A stretch of DNA of 64,000 nucleotides, from contig CACYCS010000050.1 of the NCBI GenBank assembly GCA_902773005.1, forward strand, positions 1 to 64,000, read 5' to 3'. Of the stretch, positions 19,739 through 27,138 are shown in pieces. Source of the stretch: an uncultured Erysipelotrichaceae bacterium. GTDB taxonomy: Bacteria; Bacillota_I; Bacilli_A; RFN20; CAG-826. The translations under genes were made by a program, and so were the position numbers. Each line of letters starts with the position of its first letter. The first letter of the stretch is position 1. The notes under the pieces are model-generated. The model was given only the letters and a program-made list of their open reading frames with translations, was not told the DNA's origin and did not search any database.

Positions 19739-20869
19739 TCAATCGCCAACGTAATAGACCTTGCCATCGCGATAGATAAGCTCGACGTCCTTTTTAAATG
19801 GATCAGACGCGGAATCGTCTTCTAGAATCTTCTCAGTCGATGTTTGCTTAGCGATCATCGCCAAATCCTCTTCGGGGATTGCCTTGTAGCGAAGCTCTTT
19901 GTTGAAAACTCCAGGCACTGCGGTGACGAGCTTCCCGATTCCCTCTTTCTTCCTCTTCCCTTCGCTTGCCATGATTCCTAGCTTCTCAGCACATTCGGAA
20001 TGCCAAGCCTTGATGGCGTCTCTAGACCGCTCTGATTGAATCAAATAGCCAGAATATAGGGCGAAGCACTGCTCTTTCGATGCCTTTCCTAGGCTAAGCG
20101 CATATCTCAAATGGCTGATTTCTCTTAAGCATCCAAGAAGCGCCTTCTGATATCCCTCATACCCATCCGCCACCTTCAGGAGCGATTCGAATTCCTTGTA
20201 GCGCTTCGGCAGGTTCTTGGAAATCCCGTTCAATGAGAGATTCGCTTGCCCCAAAAGATCCACCGCTTCTCGCTCAAAGGAATCGATTTGCACCGCCTTT
20301 TGCACACGCGCCTCGTCGTTGGAGACGATTTCGCCGCGGAAAGTTGTGACGACCTTGACCGATGCCAATAGGCCCATGAGCCTAGCTTTGTATTCATTAT
20401 CCTGAAACGAAGCGATGCGTGAGGCACTTTCGGCAATAGAACCTAATCTCTTGTTGATTTGGAAGAGGTAATATTGCCCCACTACCATGGATACGGCTGC
20501 GATCGCAAGATTCGCAACCGAACCAGGATTCGCCAAAGGTCCAGTTGAGGCGATCGATGGAGCGCTTGCGTATATTGCGGCCGCGTTGCTAGAGGCGTTA
20601 AGGGTAATTGCGTGGGGGATAAGCGCGCGGTACATCTCGCCATTGGATGCAAGTTTCGCAATCCCGGGCGAGGCGCGCGAAATCATCGTAAGCGCGGTCT
20701 CGTCCCTGATTTCGACGAGCCTGCCTTCATCAAACTCCGCAGGCGGAAGATAGGGCTCGAAGACAATCTCCTCGCCTTGCCTTTTCTTATGGAACAGTTT
20801 CTTGAACGGATTGAACATGTTTCGAAGAGGATTATATCCGATTCGCGCAAGAAGTTCCCCTGCAATCAT
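19739..20869 (-). CDS. Unrecognised protein with one hydrophobic segment
   Basis: I do not recognise this protein (376 residues from the start chosen). It has a basic N-terminal region (KKLFHKKR, 23-30), an Ala/Ser-rich hydrophobic stretch about 95-140 ending in the likely membrane segment ANLAIAAVSMVVGQYYLF, then a helical, charged C-terminal half without known motifs. The start at 20869 has AGGAAG just upstream and leaves 88 bp for divergent promoters. Starting at 20959 would add 30 residues and overlap the start of the divergent GH43 gene; 20818 is also possible. No link with its neighbours is visible. Confidence 0.65.
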   Translation of the reverse strand: MIAGELLARIGYNPLRNMFNPFKKLFHKKRQGEEIVFEPYLPPAEFDEGRLVEIRDETALTMISRASPGIAKLASNGEMYRALIPHAITLNASSNAAAIYASAPSIASTGPLANPGSVANLAIAAVSMVVGQYYLFQINKRLGSIAESASRIASFQDNEYKARLMGLLASVKVVTTFRGEIVSNDEARVQKAVQIDSFEREAVDLLGQANLSLNGISKNLPKRYKEFESLLKVADGYEGYQKALLGCLREISHLRYALSLGKASKEQCFALYSGYLIQSERSRDAIKAWHSECAEKLGIMASEGKRKKEGIGKLVTAVPGVFNKELRYKAIPEEDLAMIAKQTSTEKILEDDSASDPFKKDVELIYRDGKVYYVGD

Positions 20870-20957
20870 TGCGCTTCCTGCAATTAGGCTCCGGATTCGG
20901 GCGATTAGCGAATGGTGCGTATACATTCCTGATGCGAAAAATGGCATAATGGTAGCC

Positions 20958-22388
20958 ATGAATCCATATCTCCCCGAAGGCGTTTACATTCCAGATGGCG
21001 AACCCCATGTATTTGGGGACCGCGTTTATATTTATGGCTCATGCGACCTCCCTAACGGCCATAGCTTCTGCTTGGGCGACTATCATGTTTATAGCGCGCC
21101 AATAAGCGACTTATCCGACTGGTCGACCAAAGGCGTTGCTTTGAAACGCAAAGGACCCCATTCCATGGGGGGCGTGCATACGCTTTGGGCGCCTGACGTA
21201 ATGCAAGGAAACGATGGGAAGTACTATATGTATTACTGCTATTCCTGGCAGAACCTCATCTGCGTCGCCTCAAGCGAATGCCCAGACGGGCCGTTCCAAT
21301 ACATCGGCGTTGTCCGCCATAAAGACGGCAAACCCTATGGTCACAAGAAAGGCGACCGTCATTGCTTCGATCCAGGCGCATTGAGGGACGAGGATGGAAA
21401 ATGCTATCTCTATTCCGGCTATTCCGCGATCAGCCCCGCCCTAAAGTTCATGCTCACGATGCGCGGGGCAAGAAACGTCGGGGCCAAAGGCAATCAATCG
21501 ATGCGGCTGGCCGAGGATATGATGACGATCGAAGAGGGTCCGTTCAATATGCTGCCCGGCAAAGACAATGGAGCCGGAACCGGGTTTGAAGGTCACGAAT
21601 TCTATGAAGCGAGCTCGATGCGCAAATTCAATGGCAGGTATTACGCGATCTATAGTTCCACTTTATCCCATGAGCTTTGCTATGCGATTAGCGATCACCC
21701 CATGAAAGGCTTTGTCTATGGAGGCATTCTCTGCTCGAACGGCGACATAGGATTCAAGGGGAACGAAGACCCGACGATGGATTACGGTAATACCCATGGA
21801 TCGGTCGAATATATCAATGGCAAGTACTATGTGTTCCAGCATCGCCAAACCAACCTCACCGAGAACAACCGCCAGGGAATCGCGGAAGAGATTGAGATGG
21901 ACGAGAGCGGGAATTTCAAGATGGTTGAGAACACTTCGTATGGATTGGATGGGAAGCCGTTCTCCGAATTCAAGGAATACCCTGCCTACATCGCCTGCGT
22001 GCTAAAAGGAAGGACGAGCAACCGAAAAGTCATATACGGAAGGCCAAGATACGACAAATTCAAAGACCATCCCTACCTCGAATTCGCGGATGGCCATCAA
22101 TTAATCCGAAACCTATGCGACGGCGCAAAAGCCGGCTATAAATATTTTGCTATCGGCAGGAAAGCGACGGTTGTATTGAAATTAAGGGGAAGCGAAGGAA
22201 CGCTTCTTCTTGCTGATAACGAAAGCCTAACCGAAGCCGTCGAAGCGAAGTTTCAGGGAAACAATGGATTCAGCGAGATAGAAATCCCATTCGATTTCAA
22301 AGGCAACAAATGCCCTCTATATATTTCTTATAAAGGAAACGGGCGCGTAGACCTCCTCTCGTTTGCGATTAGGCCTGTCGATATATAA
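20958..22388 (+). CDS. Glycoside hydrolase family 43 protein
   Basis: 476-residue enzyme with a five-bladed propeller fold typical of GH43 arabinofuranosidases/xylosidases. It begins NPYLPEGVYIPDGEPHVF, carrying the catalytic-base region, followed by WAPDV, CFDPGALRD and GHEFYEASSM, the likely acid-base Glu region. A C-terminal region (about 370-476) looks like a beta-sandwich accessory domain. There is no signal peptide, so it should act on imported oligosaccharides. The ATG at 20958 was chosen because upstream codons do not fit the family; the ribosome site is weak. It lies near the large sugar locus but on the other strand, with its own terminator. Confidence 0.87.
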   Translation: MNPYLPEGVYIPDGEPHVFGDRVYIYGSCDLPNGHSFCLGDYHVYSAPISDLSDWSTKGVALKRKGPHSMGGVHTLWAPDVMQGNDGKYYMYYCYSWQNLICVASSECPDGPFQYIGVVRHKDGKPYGHKKGDRHCFDPGALRDEDGKCYLYSGYSAISPALKFMLTMRGARNVGAKGNQSMRLAEDMMTIEEGPFNMLPGKDNGAGTGFEGHEFYEASSMRKFNGRYYAIYSSTLSHELCYAISDHPMKGFVYGGILCSNGDIGFKGNEDPTMDYGNTHGSVEYINGKYYVFQHRQTNLTENNRQGIAEEIEMDESGNFKMVENTSYGLDGKPFSEFKEYPAYIACVLKGRTSNRKVIYGRPRYDKFKDHPYLEFADGHQLIRNLCDGAKAGYKYFAIGRKATVVLKLRGSEGTLLLADNESLTEAVEAKFQGNNGFSEIEIPFDFKGNKCPLYISYKGNGRVDLLSFAIRPVDI

Positions 22389-22441
22389 ATCCGTGCGGAC
22401 AAAGATTGTCCTTTGCCCTGATTGGTTGTAACAAGGGAAAA

Positions 22442-22544
22442 ACGCCCATCCAATCGCTTGAATGGGCGTCCCCTTCCGCAGCGGGGAAAGCATGCGCCCC
22501 GCCGCAGAAGAGCCGGGCGGGCTTGACCGCGGAGGCCACTCCGC
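22442..22544 (+). other. Cluster of GC-rich hairpins, possible structured RNA
   Basis: After the GH43 gene there is a chain of inverted repeats: ACGCCCAT (22442-22449) with ATGGGCGT (22462-22469); CCCC/GGGG arms around 22470-22486; and GCGGAG (22529-22534) with CTCCGC (22539-22544). A strong terminator at 22565 follows. It does not match a tRNA, tmRNA, SRP RNA or riboswitch consensus that I know. No protein-coding frame in 22389-22564 is convincing. Confidence 0.35.
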
Positions 22545-22564
22545 CCATAATGTTTGTGTGCGCT

Positions 22565-22590
22565 CCCCCCGAAAGGGGGGTTGCTTTTTT
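22565..22590 (+). terminator. Strong intrinsic terminator
   Basis: CCCCCC-GAAA-GGGGGG stem-loop (22565-22580) followed by TTGCTTTTTT. It ends transcripts from the GH43 gene or from a small RNA in front of it. Confidence 0.85.
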
Positions 22591-22654
22591 CTAGGCGATG
22601 GGCCCGCCCGTCATATGGCCAGCGGCCAGATGGCGAGCGAAATCACCAACGCCA

Positions 22655-22750
22655 GAATCAAAGAAATCGTGAAGCGAATATACGATAGCCCTGCTAAGAA
22701 AGGGCTTCCCTAATTTCCCGGAGTTCTTCTTTCCTACCGTAAAAATCCGT
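22655..22750 (-). pseudogene. Internally deleted remnant of an ATPase-nuclease gene
   Basis: Read on the minus strand, 22750 downward encodes DFYGRKEELREIREALS, then TAG, then QGYR, matching the start of the intact ATPase at 52771-54195 (NFYGRTEELREMREALSRQGYR). The start codon has become ACG, but the AAGGAG ribosome site remains. Directly after QGYR, in another frame, comes YSLHDFF, matching that gene's C-terminal YSLDDFF; the DNA there is nearly identical. So roughly 1.3 kb has been lost between the first 22 codons and the last few. The upstream palindrome and repeats are preserved (22779-22811). Confidence 0.75.
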
Positions 22751-22778
22751 AGCGTTCTCCTTGCAGCTATAAGAAATT

Positions 22779-22811
22779 CCAACAAATTTGTTGGCAACTA
22801 TTTTGTTGGCG
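22779..22811. promoter_or_regulatory. Operator-like palindrome and repeats upstream of the ATPase remnant
   Basis: A perfect 16-bp palindrome CCAACAAATTTGTTGG (22779-22794) overlaps TTTGTTGGCAAC (22787-22798), and a second TTTGTTGGC unit starts 15 bp later (22802). The same arrangement precedes the intact ATPase gene at 54195. Confidence 0.6.
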
Positions 22812-22890
22812 TTTCCGCTTCATAGAAAAAGTGCGCGAAGATGACTGAGGCGTTTAGAAAAAGCGTGTGGCCTAGTAAACTGAGCGCGTT

Positions 22891-22907
22891 TTTCAATGCA
22901 CGCCCCC
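22891..22907 (-). repeat. Weaker copy of the GGGACGTG intergenic motif
   Basis: On the minus strand it reads GGGGGCGTGCATTGAAA, 28 bp beyond the stop of the last gene of the sugar locus. It is related to the motif at 7702 and 58743. Confidence 0.35.
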
Positions 22908-22935
22908 ACCAAATGCCTGCGAACTTCATGTTTTT

Positions 22936-24141
22936 TCAATAAACTAGGTTCCTACCATCAGCTTTGCTGAAGAGTTGAATTTTGTCCAAAGAGATATCGC
23001 AATATATGACACGTTTCTCTCCGTTTGAGTTCTTCATTGATTCGCCAGAAAGAGAAGGGTCAAAAGGAACTTTAATCGTGAGAGTTACATCCCCGACCTT
23101 TACGTGTAGATGATGCTCCGTCCCCATCATCTCCGCAATTATCACTTCCGCAGCAATTCCCTCCCCAGGCATCTTTCCAAAGGAGAAATAATCGGGTCGC
23201 ACCCCCACCGTTATTTCACCCTCCTGGGCGCCTTTAGAATCTAAAACTCTCGAAATATCGGCGGGCAACACATACTCCCGCCCTAAGGTAACAAGCGTCC
23301 ATCCTTCCCCCTTTCGTGACAATGTGCCATCAAAGAAATTCATCTGGGGCGTGCCGATGAACCCTGCAACGAAAAGGTTGGCAGGCTTATTGAAAACTTC
23401 CACGGGCGTTCCAACCTGTTGGATGATTCCGTCTTTCATAACGACAATGCGATCTCCCAGGGTCACTGCCTCCACTTGATCGTGGGTAACGTAAATGAAA
23501 GTCGTCTGAATCTTTTGGCGAAGCAAGATTAGCTCGCCGCGCATTTGGTTGCGCAGTTTGGCATCAAGGTTTGACAAAGGTTCATCCATGAGGAATGCCT
23601 TTGGGCTTCTAACGATTGCCCTGCCTATCGCGACGCGCTGCCTTTGCCCGCCCGAGAGGGCCTTTGGTTTACGTTCAAGATAGTCTTGAATCTCAAGGAT
23701 TTTGGCTGCAGCGATAACTTTTTCATCAATTTCGGCGTTCGTGTAATGTCGCTTGTAAGGAATGCGCTTCCCATTCTTATCAAGGCGATAGGAACCGTCT
23801 TTGTTCCTGCGATAATCCAGGATCTTTTTGAGACGGAGGCCAAAAGCCATGTTGTTATATACGGTCATGCTCGGATAAAGGGCGTAATTTTGGAATACCA
23901 TCGCAATATCGCGATCCTTCGGCTCCATCTCATTCACAAGTACGTCATCGATGTAGATCTCGCCTTGGCTGATATCTTCCAGACCCGCAATCATTCTGAG
24001 AGTGGTTGATTTGCCGCATCCTGACGGACCGACGAAAACAACGAACTCACCATCTCCAATCTCAAGATTAAAATCCTTAACGGCAGGTTCTTTGCTGTTT
24101 TCGTAGTATTTATAAACGCTCTTAAGTGTGACGCTAGCCAT
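22936..24141 (-). CDS. Sugar ABC transporter ATP-binding protein (MsmK/UgpC type)
   Basis: 401-residue ATPase that powers carbohydrate import with the two permeases and the binding lipoprotein of this locus. It has Walker A GPSGCGKST (about 38-46), signature LSGGQ, Walker B FLMDEP, the H-loop THD, and a C-terminal MOP/OB-like regulatory domain (about 240-401) as in MsmK. Between the Q-loop region (FQNYALYP) and the helical domain there is an extra stretch of about 25 charged residues (around 107-135, containing DKNGKR) that ordinary family members lack. The ATG follows AAGGAGG and overlaps the end of the GH43 gene by 8 bp, so it is last in the operon. Confidence 0.92.
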   Translation of the reverse strand: MASVTLKSVYKYYENSKEPAVKDFNLEIGDGEFVVFVGPSGCGKSTTLRMIAGLEDISQGEIYIDDVLVNEMEPKDRDIAMVFQNYALYPSMTVYNNMAFGLRLKKILDYRRNKDGSYRLDKNGKRIPYKRHYTNAEIDEKVIAAAKILEIQDYLERKPKALSGGQRQRVAIGRAIVRSPKAFLMDEPLSNLDAKLRNQMRGELILLRQKIQTTFIYVTHDQVEAVTLGDRIVVMKDGIIQQVGTPVEVFNKPANLFVAGFIGTPQMNFFDGTLSRKGEGWTLVTLGREYVLPADISRVLDSKGAQEGEITVGVRPDYFSFGKMPGEGIAAEVIIAEMMGTEHHLHVKVGDVTLTIKVPFDPSLSGESMKNSNGEKRVIYCDISLDKIQLFSKADGRNLVY

Positions 24142-24985
24142 GTTGTTCCTCCTTTGCTACGAGAAATCCTCCAGAAAAACTAATCTCACGGAAGCAAGGC
24201 CTTTCCTGCAAGTGGGGAAAATTAGGCCTATGGAACGCCAAATAAAGTCGTCCATCTCTCTCAAAAACCATTCCGTGCCCCCCATCATTTTCAATTAGCG
24301 GGTTTTTGGCATGCTGATAGGGGCCGAAGATGTCTTTAGCTTTCGCCTGTCCAATGGAGTATCCGGTTTTGCTAAAGCTACTCCAGATCATAACGATCTC
24401 GCCATCGTGCTTCAGCAAAAATGGACCGTCTGTGACAAATCCCTTTTCCTTGAGGACCACCCATGGGGCTTCGCTTGCTTTAAACAAGATGACGGGCTCT
24501 CCGATTGCCTCGAGTCGATCGTTCACTTCCACCGCCATGATCTCGCCATCATAGCATTCCGTCCACTCGTGGGAAAAAATGATGTATCGTTTGTCCTTCC
24601 ATTCGAAATATGTTCCATCTAAATGGGAGAACACCTTTTCAAAGAGAGGGTGGGGCTTCGGCAAAAACGGGCCAACAGGGCTATTCGATTCGAATATTTG
24701 AATCCTGCGTACTCCGTTTCCGCTGGAACAGGCGGCAATCATATAAAAGATATCGTTAATTTCTACCACTTCTGGCGCCCAAAACTGTTCATAGCCCCAA
24801 AAGGAGTCGTCCCGCTTGAACGCGATGTGAGGTTCAAACAACTCCAAGTCTTCCGACTCATAGACCTTGAAGCCATCGCCCTTGCCGCCCCAGGCCTGCT
24901 CATCGGTTGTGCCATATAAGTAAAATTTTCCACAATGAAAAAAGACATATGGGTCGCGTATGTAGAGGTCTTTCCGTGTAATCAT
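24134..24985 (-). CDS. Glycoside hydrolase family 43-type enzyme
   Basis: 283-residue single-domain five-bladed propeller enzyme without signal peptide, probably cytoplasmic. It opens with IRDPYVFFHCGKFYLYGT, the family's catalytic-base strand. FWAPEV follows, then a central HLDGTYFEWKDKRYIIFSHEW segment, TDGPFLL and GGHGMVFERDGRLYLAFHRP. Likely activity is removal of arabinose or xylose from imported oligosaccharides. It overlaps the membrane-protein gene by 4 bp upstream and the MsmK-type gene by 8 bp downstream. Substrate cannot be fixed from sequence. Confidence 0.85.
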   Translation of the reverse strand: MITRKDLYIRDPYVFFHCGKFYLYGTTDEQAWGGKGDGFKVYESEDLELFEPHIAFKRDDSFWGYEQFWAPEVVEINDIFYMIAACSSGNGVRRIQIFESNSPVGPFLPKPHPLFEKVFSHLDGTYFEWKDKRYIIFSHEWTECYDGEIMAVEVNDRLEAIGEPVILFKASEAPWVVLKEKGFVTDGPFLLKHDGEIVMIWSSFSKTGYSIGQAKAKDIFGPYQHAKNPLIENDGGHGMVFERDGRLYLAFHRPNFPHLQERPCFREISFSGGFLVAKEEQHG

Positions 24986-25464
24986 AGGATTCTAAGTTCC
25001 TTTTTCGAGAGCCAAAGATAAACGAAGGGCAAAGGAAGAATCAAAGCTGCCAAAGCGATATAGCGTTTCTCTCGCTCGATTTTGAACTTCAGCATCACTT
25101 TTTTCGTTGAGCTAATAAGCGAAGCGTAAAGAGCAACAAAACAGCCTGCCATCACCACGGCCATGATTTCCCATAGCGGCACTACCGATTCCGGGGGAAG
25201 GTGGTCGTTCCCCCAGAACCCATAGATGCAGGCAAAGATTGGTATAAGAAGGAAGGTAGTCGCCACGAAGGAATAATTCTTCACCGGAATCGTGAATACG
25301 GGGAAGGCGCCAATTTGCCTTCCAAGCAATGAAAAGGCATAGAAAGGTATGAAGACCTTCTGGGGCTTTGCCTCGCCCAGACGCCTCAAAAGAAAGAAGA
25401 CGCCTATTGAATAATAGTAGACGAAAACGAGTATCCCAAGTATCACGAATACGATGCTGACCAT
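24982..25464 (-). CDS. Small membrane protein of the sugar locus
   Basis: 160-residue protein with four hydrophobic segments (about 3-26, 62-86, 95-118, 136-153). No recognised family and no catalytic motif. It sits between the sugar-binding lipoprotein gene (4-bp gap) and the GH43 gene (4-bp overlap), so it is surely co-transcribed. It might assist transport or anchor a partner; this is guesswork. Confidence 0.75.
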   Translation of the reverse strand: MVSIVFVILGILVFVYYYSIGVFFLLRRLGEAKPQKVFIPFYAFSLLGRQIGAFPVFTIPVKNYSFVATTFLLIPIFACIYGFWGNDHLPPESVVPLWEIMAVVMAGCFVALYASLISSTKKVMLKFKIEREKRYIALAALILPLPFVYLWLSKKELRIL

Positions 25465-25468
25465 ACCT

Positions 25469-27124
25469 TTATAGCAATTCCGAAAGCTGTTTCAGGGTCG
25501 TGTAATGATTGTACACGGCCGCAGAGTAATCGTGGGTGGACGAAAGATAGTTGTCGACAATCGCCTCATGCTCGGCCTTAGAGTAGTTCTTAGTGCCCGC
25601 CCAAATGGATTGGGTGTAGTTGAACATCTCCTTTCTTGCCGAAAAATGCCTGTTCAGCAGGGTTTTGTCAGGCAGAATCAGCATATAGTCCACCTTGTCG
25701 TTGACGAGGTAATTCTCCGCTTGACGCGCTTTTGCAATCCACGCAAGTTCCTGTTCGCTGAAGCCTGCATATTCCATGTCCGAAATCACCTGGTTTTCCA
25801 CAAGTGTCAAGATTCCCGAGTAAGGCTTATTCTCATAGTCATAGCCTTCGGGGAAGCTATAGCGCCCATTTGAATCGACGAAATAATGGACGCCTTTGAC
25901 GCCATATCTGCAAAGGTCGTAATTCTCCTTGGACGAATAGGCCCAATTCAAGAAGGAAAGAATTTTCTTATGATCTGGGGAGTTCTTCGCAATCACTGCG
26001 CCAAAGGTTCCAAGCGAATTGCGCATGAAACCCTTTTGAGTGCTTTCTTTGTCCTTCGTCATCGCGCCAAGTACCGCAAATTTTGCTTCAGGATTCTCCT
26101 TTTTGCAAAGGCGGGCCACTTCGATTAAATGCGTGATAGTCGGGTTTTCAAGGAAGACGCCCGTCTTTTCGGCGATGAAATCGGTCTCGCAATCATCGAC
26201 TTTTTTATCATCGGGAGAAGCGGGCAGAATTCCATTGGAGATCCAGCGAGACTCCACCGACAAAACATCCCCGTAACCCTTGTTGATGAGCCCGCCAACA
26301 TCAACAATCGGAGTTCCCTGATATTCCGACTCGCTGCTTGTGTAATAGCCGGCAGGAACTCCATAGGCCCCGAGTATGCCCGTCTTTTCAATTTCGTAAA
26401 TCGCGCCCGAAATCGTATAAGGGAGATTGTAACGTTCTTTCATGGCGAGGCACATTCTCTCGAAGGTTTCGTAATTGTCGACAAGCTCGAGCCCTGCCTT
26501 TTCCTCGTCGGAGAATCCACAAGCTTCCATCCAGTCCTTACGGACGAGGATGCCAAACTTGTAAGGCTTCACGACGGAGGGAATCGCAATTGTTTCGAAC
26601 GAGGAGGTGAGCACCCTGGCAACAGCGTTAAGACTAAGCCCGTCTCCGTCGCTCCATTTCATATTTTTGCCAATATACTCATAATCCTCAAAATCATTCG
26701 TAAGGTTTCGATAAAGGCCGTTTTGGCTGATCCAATCGTCAATCCCATCGCCACCGCCCATGTGGGAGATAATGACATCGATGGATCCGTCTGTAATTCC
26801 GGTCGTGATTGAGTTCTTCATGTTTTGACCCAAGAATTCGACGTTGAATTTGAGCCGGACTCCCTGATCTTCGTAATAACGGTCCTCGATTGCCTTGTAA
26901 ACTTCGGCTTCCATCCCACCTTTGCGCCAGGCGAATTCGCTGCTTCCGCCCGCGTAAATAGTTATCGTCGTGGCATCTGACTGGACGTTTTGGTTAGAGG
27001 AGGCCTCGACCGAAGGCGAGGATCCACTGCCCCTTTCGGTAGAGGATTCTTTTGGGCTTTCTCCGCCGCACGAAATTAATAAAGCAGAGAAGCCAATTAG
27101 CGACAAAATTCTTTTATTGATCAT
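25469..27124 (-). CDS. Sugar-binding lipoprotein of an ABC importer
   Basis: 551-residue family-1-type extracellular solute-binding protein. Signal peptide with lipobox LISC (Cys19), Ser-rich linker to about 50, then a two-lobe binding fold beginning ATTITIYAGGSSEFAW. It has the VDVIISHMGGGDG-type segment of the first lobe and KFAVLGAMTKDKES followed by GAVIAKNSPDHKKILSFLNWAYS in the second. The length and the LplB/LplC-like permeases place it among LplA-like importers of oligosaccharides. The gene lies between the large beta-module protein and the small membrane protein, spaced by 14 and 4 bp. Confidence 0.87.
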   Translation of the reverse strand: MINKRILSLIGFSALLISCGGESPKESSTERGSGSSPSVEASSNQNVQSDATTITIYAGGSSEFAWRKGGMEAEVYKAIEDRYYEDQGVRLKFNVEFLGQNMKNSITTGITDGSIDVIISHMGGGDGIDDWISQNGLYRNLTNDFEDYEYIGKNMKWSDGDGLSLNAVARVLTSSFETIAIPSVVKPYKFGILVRKDWMEACGFSDEEKAGLELVDNYETFERMCLAMKERYNLPYTISGAIYEIEKTGILGAYGVPAGYYTSSESEYQGTPIVDVGGLINKGYGDVLSVESRWISNGILPASPDDKKVDDCETDFIAEKTGVFLENPTITHLIEVARLCKKENPEAKFAVLGAMTKDKESTQKGFMRNSLGTFGAVIAKNSPDHKKILSFLNWAYSSKENYDLCRYGVKGVHYFVDSNGRYSFPEGYDYENKPYSGILTLVENQVISDMEYAGFSEQELAWIAKARQAENYLVNDKVDYMLILPDKTLLNRHFSARKEMFNYTQSIWAGTKNYSKAEHEAIVDNYLSSTHDYSAAVYNHYTTLKQLSELL

Positions 27125-27138
27125 GGGATTAGCCTCCT

